64,000 bases of DNA from Natronohydrobacter sp. Its GTDB lineage: Bacteria; Pseudomonadota; Alphaproteobacteria; Rhodobacterales; Rhodobacteraceae. Of the stretch, positions 25,106 through 32,303 are shown piece by piece. The first letter of the stretch is position 1. Each line of letters begins with the position of its first letter. The stretch is from NCBI GenBank assembly GCA_030603695.1, contig JAUVXF010000004.1, positions 62,001-126,000 of the forward strand, read 5' to 3'. The translations under genes and the position numbers were made by a program. Under the pieces are notes generated by a model, which saw only the letters and a program-made list of their open reading frames with translations, searched no databases and was not told where the DNA came from.

Positions 25106-26421
25106 ACCGCGCGCAATGGCCCATCGCGCAGGCTGCCCAGTGCCATGCCTGCGCGCAAGCCCCATTTGCGCGGCAGGATGAAACGTGCAGGCGGGCGGCG
25201 GGTGATGATAGGGGGGGTGCCTGCCTCTCCCATCAGCGCGCGGGCGGCGCGCCGCCCCCCTTCAGATGCTGCGGCCACGCCATTCCCGTGCCAGCCAAGC
25301 GCCAGCCACAGCCCCGGCGGCGCGGCGGGCACAGGCCCGATATATGGCGCCAGCGAGGATGTGAGGCAGACCAGCCCATTCCATGTGTAGTCTGTTTGCG
25401 CGGCTTTGAGCCGGGGAAAGATCACCTCAAACTCTGCCCGCGCGCGCTTTGCAAATGCCGCGACAGAGGCAGGCCGGAAGGACAGCCCGCCCCGCGCCCC
25501 AAACAGCAGGCGATTATCGGGCAGCAGGCGGAAATAATGCAAGAGCACCCGGTCGTCATAGCTCATCAGATGGCGCGTCCAGCCTTGGGCGGCCAGTTCC
25601 TCTGGCGCAAGGGGGCGCGTGACCATGATATTCGAGATGGCAGGCAAAATCCGCCCGCGCAGCCATGGCACAAGGCGTTCATCGCTATAGCCATTGGTGG
25701 CCACAAGCACCTGACGCGCGCGCACCACGCCTTGCGCTGTCTCTATGCGCCACCCCGCGCCATCAGGGCGCAGGCTTTGCGCGCCACTCTCGCCATAAAT
25801 CCGCACACCTGCCGCGAGGGCCGCTTGTGCCAGCCCTGTGATATAACGCAGCGGGTGCAGGCCAAAGCCCTGCGGCACCATCCGCCCGCCGTAATATGTG
25901 GCTGCATTCAGCCCCTCGGCCTGTAGTGCCGCGCGATCCATCAGGCGCGCGCCGGGTTCTGCTGCCTTGGCTTGGAGGGCCGCCCAGCGGCGGGGGCTGT
26001 CGGCCAGCAGCAATTCGCCGCTTTCACAGGCTTGGGCCTCTATGCTGTAGCGCGCCAGATTGTCGCGCACGCGCGCAATCGCGCCATGCTCAAAGCGCGC
26101 CCAATCCGTGGCGGCCTCTGCCCCGAAGCGACGCTGGATCATGCCCGCACTCAGCCGCGCACCCCCCAGACAGCAAAACCCGCCATTGCGCCCTGATGCG
26201 CCCCAGCCGGGCTGGCCTGCTTCCAGCACCACCACATCTGCGCCATGCCGTTCCACCAGTTCCAGCGCGGCGTTCATCCCTGCATAGCCCGCGCCGATGA
26301 TTGCGACATCGGCAAGGGTTTCTTCTGCCAGCACCGGGCAGGGGGGCATTGCAGGGCAGGTGGCGCGCCAATAGCTTTGGGGCCAGTGGCCTGTGTCATA
26401 TCCTTCGCGCTCGTATAACAT
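25102..26421 (-). CDS. FAD-dependent oxidoreductase, gamma-glutamylputrescine oxidase-like
   Basis: 439-residue DAO-family flavoenzyme. Dinucleotide-binding GAGYAGMNAALELVERHGAD lies at about residues 43-62, followed by SGRNGGFCCLGGARL, a substrate-domain YYGGRMVPQGFGLHPLRY and the C-terminal flavin contact LALGWHGNGVAAASEGG. This layout resembles PuuB, which oxidises gamma-glutamylputrescine, and related amine or amino-acid oxidases. No puuA-type glutamine synthetase is adjacent, so substrate assignment remains tentative. Convergent with the omega-aminotransferase. Confidence 0.82.
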   Translation of the reverse strand: MLYEREGYDTGHWPQSYWRATCPAMPPCPVLAEETLADVAIIGAGYAGMNAALELVERHGADVVVLEAGQPGWGASGRNGGFCCLGGARLSAGMIQRRFGAEAATDWARFEHGAIARVRDNLARYSIEAQACESGELLLADSPRRWAALQAKAAEPGARLMDRAALQAEGLNAATYYGGRMVPQGFGLHPLRYITGLAQAALAAGVRIYGESGAQSLRPDGAGWRIETAQGVVRARQVLVATNGYSDERLVPWLRGRILPAISNIMVTRPLAPEELAAQGWTRHLMSYDDRVLLHYFRLLPDNRLLFGARGGLSFRPASVAAFAKRARAEFEVIFPRLKAAQTDYTWNGLVCLTSSLAPYIGPVPAAPPGLWLALGWHGNGVAAASEGGRRAARALMGEAGTPPIITRRPPARFILPRKWGLRAGMALGSLRDGPLRAV

Positions 26422-26503
26422 CTTTGCCCTGCCGCTTGCGCCATGGGCCTATGGCTATCCGATATTGCCGCAAAGACAATCCCAAAGGAGGGCTTTCGCC
26501 GCC

Positions 26504-26692
26504 ATGCTGATCTGGAACCGCTTGACCCGTGTTTGGGCGGCGGTCATGCTGCGCTATATCGTGCAATGGGCGGCAATTCTGGCAGTCTTTTGGGCGTTTT
26601 GGGAAAGGGTGGGGGATGATCAAACTTGTACTGGTTCTGGGGGTGGGTATTGCGCTGGCGCTGGCCGCCTATATCCGGCTTGCGCCCTCTGA
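26504..26692 (+). CDS. Candidate small membrane protein ahead of the DUF1499 gene
   Basis: 62-codon frame starting MLIWNRLTRVWAAVML with an AAAGGAGG ribosome site at 26485-26492 (11-base spacing). Residues about 8-32 are hydrophobic and aromatic, enough for one membrane helix. The frame runs about 75 bases into the DUF1499 gene in another frame, where its composition becomes Gly/Cys-rich and less convincing. It may be a real coupled leader peptide or chance. Confidence 0.3.
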   Translation: MLIWNRLTRVWAAVMLRYIVQWAAILAVFWAFWERVGDDQTCTGSGGGYCAGAGRLYPACAL

Positions 26693-27065
26693 CCCTGCGC
26701 GCTGGCACGAAGACCCGCGCCTTGTGTCGCGCCCCGCATCGCCCAATTTCCACCTGATCCGCATGGTGGGGGGCGATGCCATGCCGCAAGTGTTCCAGAT
26801 GCCCGCGCCAGAGTTGGCCCGCCGGATAGATGAGATCGCGCGCGCCGATGGGGCCACGCGCCTTGCAGGCTCGCCAGAGGCGGGGCATATCACCTATATC
26901 AGCCGCACGCGGCTTATGGGCTATCCTGATTACACCTCTGTTCTGGTGGAACCTGCGGGCGATGGCGCGATGGTATTGGCCTTTGCCCGCGCGCGCTTTG
27001 GTCATTCCGATCTGGGCGTCAATCGTGCCCGGTTGGAGCGGTGGCTTAGCGCGCTGGCGCCGTAA
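26616..27065 (+). CDS. DUF1499 domain-containing membrane-anchored protein
   Basis: 149 residues: an N-terminal hydrophobic helix (IKLVLVLGVGIALALAAYI), then the DUF1499 core with conserved MPAPELARRIDEIA, THIS-type segment HITYISRTRLMGYPDYTSV and ARFGHSDLGVNRARLERWL. Function is unknown; proteins of this family are often membrane-anchored. The start is the ATG at 26616 following GGGTGGGGG; longer in-frame starts lack the signal anchor. Its 3' end overlaps the converging SH3-domain gene by 20 bases. Confidence 0.82.
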   Translation: MIKLVLVLGVGIALALAAYIRLAPSDPARWHEDPRLVSRPASPNFHLIRMVGGDAMPQVFQMPAPELARRIDEIARADGATRLAGSPEAGHITYISRTRLMGYPDYTSVLVEPAGDGAMVLAFARARFGHSDLGVNRARLERWLSALAP

Positions 27066-27666
27066 GGCTGCAACATCCCGACAGCATGGGCGCATCAGGG
27101 GCTGTCATCAGGCTGATTGACAGCCCAAAGGCGCGATCACTCATGCCATCATTGCAGGAGGCAGGGTAAAGAAAGGCTGTGGCTGGCCCGCCAATGCCCG
27201 CCATCAGGATCATGCGGCGCAAATCGCCTGCAATGCCGCTATCTTGTGCGATCCAGATATCCAGTGCCTGGGCGGGGCCATCCGGCGCGTCATAGTGCAA
27301 CGCACCATTGGTGTTGGAGAGTGACCAGAACGGTTCTGTCCCATAGCAGGACAGGCCCACAGGCAGGTTGAAATTGTCGATATGCACGCCGCGCGCTGCC
27401 AGATAGCGCAGATTGGCCCAGCCTGCGCGCTCTCCTGTGTTGATCTGGCCCCACGTGCCGGTTGCATTTTGCGCCACCACTTCCACGCCCTGCGCGTTGG
27501 GGGGCAGGGTGGCGATAATCTCTGCGCTGGCCTCTGGCGCGGCGCGGATATTGAGCACATCGCCCGCGCCAACCCCTGTGACATCATAGAGCATCGGCAA
27601 CATCTCTGCCCGCGGGGCTGTGGCCGCCAGTGCCGAGAGGCAAAGGATAAACCCGATCAGGCGCAT
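27046..27666 (-). CDS. Secreted protein with bacterial SH3 domain
   Basis: 206 residues. A cleavable signal peptide (MRLIGFILCLSALAATAPRA) is followed by an SH3b domain, with VLNIRAAPEASAEIIATLP and GTWGQINTGERAGWANLRYL, normally a peptidoglycan-binding fold. The C-terminal half (GTEPFWSLSNTNGALHYD) resembles the COG3650-like domain found in other periplasmic or lipid-attached proteins. Likely acts in the periplasm; no enzyme activity can be read. Single gene, 25 bases downstream of the Lrp-type gene. Confidence 0.8.
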   Translation of the reverse strand: MRLIGFILCLSALAATAPRAEMLPMLYDVTGVGAGDVLNIRAAPEASAEIIATLPPNAQGVEVVAQNATGTWGQINTGERAGWANLRYLAARGVHIDNFNLPVGLSCYGTEPFWSLSNTNGALHYDAPDGPAQALDIWIAQDSGIAGDLRRMILMAGIGGPATAFLYPASCNDGMSDRAFGLSISLMTAPDAPMLSGCCSLTAPAR

Positions 27667-27691
27667 GATACCCTCCCTTTCTCTGCCGCGT

Positions 27692-28168
27692 TCAGGTTTT
27701 TGTCTGTTCCAGCGACAATTCGGTGGTGAATTTGATTTCTTCCATGGAAAGCAACGCTGTCACATTATGGATCGTCACTTCCGAGATCAGCGCCTGATAG
27801 AACCTGTCATAGGCGCGGGCATTGGTGACACGCACTTTCAGGATGTAATCAATATCGCCCGCCAGCCTATGGGCTTCCAGCACTTCGGGGCGCGCGCGCA
27901 CGGCGCGCAGAAAGCGCGCCTGCCAATCGGCCTCATGCGCAGAGGTGCGCACAAGCACGAAAAAACACGCCTCCAGCCCCAGCGCTTCGGGATCAAGCAG
28001 CACTGTATCACGCACAATCACACCCGCCTTGCGCAACTTGCGAATGCGGTTCCAGACCGGGGTTTTGCTGGAATTGACCTTTTGCGCGATATCATCCAGC
28101 GATTGGCTGGCGTCACTTTGCAATTCCGCCAGAATGCGGCGATCCAACTCGTCCAGAACTGCGGCCAT
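27692..28168 (-). CDS. Lrp/AsnC family transcriptional regulator
   Basis: 158 residues: an N-terminal helix-turn-helix DELDRRILAELQSDASQSLD, with recognition helix NSSKTPVWNRIRKLRKAGVI, and a C-terminal RAM/AsnC effector domain with RLAGDIDYILKVRVTNARAYDRF. The ATG follows GGAGAG. A much longer in-frame opening to 28843 runs across the divergent fpr gene and is rejected. It probably autoregulates through a palindrome at 28199-28215. An Lrp-type factor (DoeX) controls ectoine breakdown in Halomonas, so a link with the nearby ectoine hydrolase is possible but unproven. Confidence 0.92.
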   Translation of the reverse strand: MAAVLDELDRRILAELQSDASQSLDDIAQKVNSSKTPVWNRIRKLRKAGVIVRDTVLLDPEALGLEACFFVLVRTSAHEADWQARFLRAVRARPEVLEAHRLAGDIDYILKVRVTNARAYDRFYQALISEVTIHNVTALLSMEEIKFTTELSLEQTKT

Positions 28169-28198
28169 CTGTCTCTCCTGTGCCGGATATGGGTTATT

Positions 28199-28215
28199 TT
28201 GGGAAATTTTCCCAA
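28199..28215. promoter_or_regulatory. Inverted repeat, possible Lrp-type operator
   Basis: TTGGGAA-ATT-TTCCCAA, 31 bases upstream of the Lrp-type start codon. A GC-flanked A/T centre is common in AsnC/Lrp binding sites; autoregulation is inferred. Confidence 0.45.
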
Positions 28216-28292
28216 GAGATGCAAGCCATAGCGGCCTTGCAAGAACAGTGTCAAACAGGCCCGCTGCATTCGGGCGGCGGCTATGCTTGATC

Positions 28293-28306
28293 TTGACCTG
28301 TATCAA
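28293..28306. promoter_or_regulatory. FNR/FnrL-type box upstream of fpr
   Basis: TTGACCTGTATCAA fits the FNR consensus TTGAY-N4-RTCAA exactly. Its left half is also a good -35 (TTGACC), with TAACCT at 28317-28322 as a possible -10, so binding might block the promoter. It lies 67 bases upstream of the chosen fpr start, in the gap shared with the Lrp-type gene. Confidence 0.5.
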
Positions 28307-28372
28307 GGCGTAAACATAACCTGACAGATAGGGCAGGCCCCAAAGCATATGGGCCAAAGGCAACCGAAAGCG

Positions 28373-29188
28373 ATGGATATGACAGATACAGGCACAGCGC
28401 CGAGCAAACCCACCCCCACCTTGCCCGATGCGCAGGTGGTGACATCGGTGTGTCATTATACGGATCGCCTGTTTGCCTTTCGCTGCACCCGCCCGCAAAG
28501 CCTGCGCTTTCGGTCGGGAGAGTTTGTGATGATTGGTCTGATGGGGGATAATGGCAAGCCCTTGCTGCGCGCCTATTCCATCGCCTCGCCGGCATGGGAT
28601 GAGGAATTGGAATTTTATTCCATCAAAGTGCCCGATGGCCCGCTGACATCGCGTTTGCAGCATATCCAGCCCGGAGAACAGATCATCTTGCGCCCAAAAC
28701 CCGTGGGCACGCTGGTTCTGGATGCGCTTTTGCCCGGAAAACGGCTGTGGATGCTGGCCACCGGCACCGGGATCGCGCCTTTCGCCAGCCTGCTGCGCGA
28801 GCCGGAAACATGGGAGAAATATGAGCAGGTGATCGTGATGCATACCTGCCGCGAGTTGGCAGAGCTGACCTATGGGCGCGAGCTGATCGAGGCGCTGCCG
28901 GATGATCCGCTGATCGGCGAATTGGTGGGCGGCAAGCTGCGCTACTACCCCACCACCACGCGCGAGGACAGCCCGATCATGGGGCGGGTGACGGATAACC
29001 TTGCCTCTGGCAAAGTCTTCGCCGATCTGGACATCCCGCCGCTAGACCCCGCCCATGATCGCGCCATGGTCTGCGGATCACTGGCCTTCAATCTGGATAT
29101 CAAGAAAATCCTCGAAGATGCCGGATTGCGCGAAGGGGCCAATTCCAACCCGGCCGAATATGTGGTGGAAAAAGCCTTCGTGGATTGA
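28373..29188 (+). CDS. fpr: Ferredoxin/flavodoxin-NADP reductase
   Basis: Transfers electrons between NADPH and ferredoxin or flavodoxin. About 271 residues from MDMTDTGTAPSKP; ATGs eight codons upstream and two codons downstream are alternatives. The FAD site RAYSIASPAWDEELEFYSIK, the pyrophosphate-binding KPVGTLVLDALLPGKRL, the NADP site LATGTGIAPFASLLREP and the C-terminal NPAEYVVEKAFVD are typical of bacterial Fpr subclass I. In relatives it serves oxidative-stress defence and iron-sulfur maintenance. Its stop codon lies in the loop of a strong hairpin. Confidence 0.95.
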   Translation: MDMTDTGTAPSKPTPTLPDAQVVTSVCHYTDRLFAFRCTRPQSLRFRSGEFVMIGLMGDNGKPLLRAYSIASPAWDEELEFYSIKVPDGPLTSRLQHIQPGEQIILRPKPVGTLVLDALLPGKRLWMLATGTGIAPFASLLREPETWEKYEQVIVMHTCRELAELTYGRELIEALPDDPLIGELVGGKLRYYPTTTREDSPIMGRVTDNLASGKVFADLDIPPLDPAHDRAMVCGSLAFNLDIKKILEDAGLREGANSNPAEYVVEKAFVD

Positions 29189-29199
29189 TCCACGAAGGC
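29174..29199. terminator. Hairpin at the fpr stop codon, shared with the converging ectoine hydrolase gene
   Basis: Perfect 11-bp stem GCCTTCGTGGA/TCCACGAAGGC with loop TTGA; the fpr stop TGA (29186-29188) is the loop itself. No T-run follows. It probably ends transcripts from both sides. Confidence 0.55.
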
Positions 29200-29207
29200 C
29201 CTGTTCC

Positions 29208-30389
29208 CTATTTCACAAAAATTTGGCGCGGGGTGGTGCAGAGCAGTTCTGGCCCGGCATCGGTTATCAGCACAGGTTCTGTAATCTCCAGCCCCCCGTC
29301 TTCCAGCCAGAGCGCTGGCATGAAATGGATCACCATCCCCGGCTTCAACTCTGTCATATCGCCCCGGCGCAGCGAGAGGGTGCGCTCGCCCCAATCGGGC
29401 GGGTAGCTGAGGCCGATCGAATAGCCGCAGCGATTGTCTTTTTCAAACCCGCGCTTGTTCAGGGCCGCGTTGAACGCATTGGCCACATCTTCGGCCCGCG
29501 CGCCGGGATGGCATTGGGCAAGCCCGGCTTCGGTGGCCTCTAGCACGGCCTCTTCGGCATGGCGGTAGAGATCGGGCACGATGCCGAAAAACAGCGTGCG
29601 CGATTGTGGGCAATGATAGCGCCGATGCACGCCCGCAATTTCAAAAAACGTGGCTTCGCCTGCGCGCATGGGCCTGTCATCCCATGTCAGATGCGCGGCG
29701 GTGGCATCCAGACCAGAGGGCGCCATCGGCACAATGGCCGGATAATCCCCCCATTGCCCCTCTGCCCCCACAATCCCGGCTTTGGAAATTTCCGCCACCA
29801 GCAGATTCTTGGCCATGCCCGGTTCGGCCACATCCAGAATGACCTGATGCATGCGTTCCACAATCCGGGCGGCGCGGCGGATATAGAGCAACTCAGAGTC
29901 GGATTTCACCAGCCTTTGCCAGTTTACCAGCCCCGTGGCATCGACAAATCGGGCCTCGTGCAGGTGATTGACAAGGGTTTGATGGGCGGCGGCGGAGTAG
30001 TAATAATTATCCATCTCCACCCCGATCCAGCCCGTATTCCAGCCGCGATCAATGATCAGCGCGGCCAGTGCTTCCATCGTGTGTTTCTGGGGGTTTTGCA
30101 CATAGCTGTCATCATAGGGCACAATGCTGCCCTCGCTGCGCATAAAGACCGTGCGTTTCGCGCCCGCCTCGTCAATGCCGCGCCCCCACCAGACGGGTTC
30201 CCCTTCCAGCGGCAGCAAAACGGCCTGATGCACATAGAATGACCAGCCATCATAGCCCGAAATCCAGTTCATGTTGGATGGGTCAGAGATGATCAGCAAC
30301 TCTATCCCGCGTTTTTCCATCTCGGCGCGGGTGCGGGTGATGCGGGCTTCATATTCGGCATCGGTGAAATTGGGGTTGGTGGTTGTCAT
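29208..30389 (-). CDS. doeA: Ectoine hydrolase (M24 peptidase-like)
   Basis: Opens the ring of ectoine to N-acetyl-diaminobutyrate, first step in using this osmolyte as carbon and nitrogen source. The 393-residue sequence from MTTTNPNFTDAEYEARITR matches the DoeA/EutD family: DPSNMNWISGYDGWSFYVHQ, the VEMDNYYYSAAAH segment, the GQWGDYPAIVPMAPSGLDA block and GYSIGLSYPPDWGERTLSLR. The fold is creatinase/aminopeptidase-P like. A class III aminotransferase lies 58 bases upstream on the same strand; the deacetylase partner (DoeB) is not in the window. Confidence 0.9.
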   Translation of the reverse strand: MTTTNPNFTDAEYEARITRTRAEMEKRGIELLIISDPSNMNWISGYDGWSFYVHQAVLLPLEGEPVWWGRGIDEAGAKRTVFMRSEGSIVPYDDSYVQNPQKHTMEALAALIIDRGWNTGWIGVEMDNYYYSAAAHQTLVNHLHEARFVDATGLVNWQRLVKSDSELLYIRRAARIVERMHQVILDVAEPGMAKNLLVAEISKAGIVGAEGQWGDYPAIVPMAPSGLDATAAHLTWDDRPMRAGEATFFEIAGVHRRYHCPQSRTLFFGIVPDLYRHAEEAVLEATEAGLAQCHPGARAEDVANAFNAALNKRGFEKDNRCGYSIGLSYPPDWGERTLSLRRGDMTELKPGMVIHFMPALWLEDGGLEITEPVLITDAGPELLCTTPRQIFVK

Positions 30390-30447
30390 GGCGCGGGGTT
30401 CCGGCAGCAAAGGGAAAAGGCCCCGCATGCATTGCAGGGCCGTGGGG

Positions 30448-31824
30448 TTAAAGACCTGACGTCACAGCCGTGATGGCGTCTTTGGTGACAGAGACGATTG
30501 TATCGGCCTCTGCCCGCGTCAGGCATAACGGTGGGGCAAAGCCTATGATCTCGCCCTGCGGCATGGCGCGCGCAATCACGCCGCGCCGCGCCATTTCGGC
30601 CACGATCTGCGCGGTGATTTTCTCGGCTGGATCGAAATCCACCCCTGCGCCGGGGTCGCGCTGCAATTCCACCGCCGCCAGCAACCCGTCGCCGCGCAGA
30701 TCGCCCAGAAAACGCTGGCCGGCCAGCGCCTCTGCCAATGTGGCGCGGAAATAGGCCCCCATCTCGCGCGCATTTGTGACCAGATCAAGGGAATCCACAA
30801 GTTTCAGATTGGCCACACCAGCCGCCGCGCCGATGGGATGGGCGGAATATGTCCAGCCATGCCCAAAGGGGCCAAATTTATCTGTCCCTTCCTCCAGAAT
30901 GGCAAAGAGATCATCACTGACGATAGACCCCGATAGCGGCGCATAGGCCGATGTCAGGCCCTTGGCGATGGTGATGATATCGGGCGTCAGACCATAATGG
31001 TCTGACCCCATCATCGTGCCCAGACGCCCAAAGCCTGTGACCACTTCATCCACGATCAACAAGATATCGTGCTTTTTCAGAATGGGCTGGATTGCTTCCC
31101 AATAGCCTGCCGGGGGTGGCACAATCCCGCCTGTGCCCAAAAGCGGCTCTCCGATAAAGGCGCCGATTGTGTCTGCCCCTTCGCGTTCAATCACCTCTTC
31201 CAGCTTGGCTGCGCAATGGGCGACAAACTGCGCCTCGCTCATGGCCGGATCGGGGCGGCGGAAGTAATAGGGGGCCTCTGTATGGATCACCTCGGACATG
31301 GGTAGGCCGAATTTGGCGTGAAAGGGGGTAAGCCCTGTCATGGAACCCGTAATCAGGCCAGAGCCATGATAGCCCCGCCAGCGCGAGATGATTTTGCGCT
31401 TCTCTGGCCGCCCGCGCACCGTATTGGCATACCAGACCAGTTTGACATTGGTTTCATTGGCGTCAGACCCGCCAAGCCCGAAATAGACCTTGTTCATATG
31501 CGCGGGCGCACGGTCTGCCACCATTTTGGCCAGCGTGACAGAGGCCTCTGTCCCATGGCCGACATAGGCATGGTAATAGGCCAATTCGCGCGCCTGATCG
31601 GCAATGGCCTCGGTAATCTCTGGCCGGCCATAGCCGACATTTACGCAATACAGCCCCGCGAAAGCATCCAGCAGGCGGTTGCCATCGCGATCCTCGATAT
31701 ACACACCGCTGGCCTTGGTCACGATCCGGCTGGGGCTTTCATTGCGCGCATGGGTGCCAAAGGCTGTGGACGGGTGCAGGAAATGCGCCCGATCCCAAGT
31801 ATTGAGTTGGTCATTTGTCAGCAT
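30448..31824 (-). CDS. Class III aminotransferase, possibly diaminobutyrate-type (DoeD-like)
   Basis: 458-residue PLP enzyme starting MLTNDQLNTWDRAHFLHPST. Family features: GSDANETNVKLVWY cofactor loop, LLIVDEVVTGFGRLG with the Asp that contacts the PLP nitrogen, and the Schiff-base Lys288 in TIAKGLTSAYAPLSGSIV. Upstream of and co-directional with doeA, so it may perform the transamination of 2,4-diaminobutyrate that completes ectoine breakdown; alternatively it uses another omega-amine. An AAGGAC precedes the ATG; the in-frame extension to 31854 is not conserved. Not a close copy of the aminotransferase at 23711. Confidence 0.85.
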   Translation of the reverse strand: MLTNDQLNTWDRAHFLHPSTAFGTHARNESPSRIVTKASGVYIEDRDGNRLLDAFAGLYCVNVGYGRPEITEAIADQARELAYYHAYVGHGTEASVTLAKMVADRAPAHMNKVYFGLGGSDANETNVKLVWYANTVRGRPEKRKIISRWRGYHGSGLITGSMTGLTPFHAKFGLPMSEVIHTEAPYYFRRPDPAMSEAQFVAHCAAKLEEVIEREGADTIGAFIGEPLLGTGGIVPPPAGYWEAIQPILKKHDILLIVDEVVTGFGRLGTMMGSDHYGLTPDIITIAKGLTSAYAPLSGSIVSDDLFAILEEGTDKFGPFGHGWTYSAHPIGAAAGVANLKLVDSLDLVTNAREMGAYFRATLAEALAGQRFLGDLRGDGLLAAVELQRDPGAGVDFDPAEKITAQIVAEMARRGVIARAMPQGEIIGFAPPLCLTRAEADTIVSVTKDAITAVTSGL

Positions 31825-31957
31825 GACAAGTCCTTTCCGGCCCAATTCCGCCAAGGCCTTATCTGGTGTTTCGAGAGTATGGGCGCGGTATGGCCCTGAT
31901 CCTGCCTAACCTGCCGGATAGGGTGGGGGAATGTCAAATGCGCCGTGTTGCAAGGGT

Positions 31958-32212
31958 TTAGCGGCGCTTTTGGGGCTGCTCCAGCCGGTAGCTGCCTTCG
32001 GGCAGGTTCAGGGCTGCGGCCAATTCGCTTAGCTGAGACAGCGACAGGGTGATGACCACCTCGTCCCCGTTCAGGCTGTCCAGCTGGCGCAGGGTAACGC
32101 AATCTTCAAACGCGGTGATGATGACATCCTCGCGCAGCGCTTCCGGGCGGACGGCGCCTTCATCAACCAGCGTTATTACTGTGGCGTCAAAGTCGTGTTC
32201 TATCGTAAACAT
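31958..32212 (-). CDS. Small conserved hypothetical protein
   Basis: 84 residues, starting MFTIEHDFDATVITLVDEGA, with alternating hydrophobic strands (DVIITAFEDCVTLRQL, DEVVITLSLSQLSELAAAL) and a basic C-terminus. No motif, signal peptide or membrane segment. Codon pattern matches neighbours and the length fits small hypothetical proteins common in Rhodobacteraceae. It sits 91 bases upstream of the metG stop codon on the same strand; no function is proposed. Confidence 0.7.
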   Translation of the reverse strand: MFTIEHDFDATVITLVDEGAVRPEALREDVIITAFEDCVTLRQLDSLNGDEVVITLSLSQLSELAAALNLPEGSYRLEQPQKRR

Positions 32213-32303
32213 AGGGTCAGGCTAACCGAGGGGCGGCGGCTTGGAAAGCGCTAAATCGGGGCGGCTTGGGGGGCGCAATGCGCCCCCATCCAGACAGTAA
32301 AGC

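Noticed and set aside
27692-28843. 383-codon version of the Lrp/AsnC gene
   Set aside because: The upstream part crosses the divergent fpr gene and has no regulator similarity; the ATG at 28168 has a good ribosome site and gives the family N-terminus.
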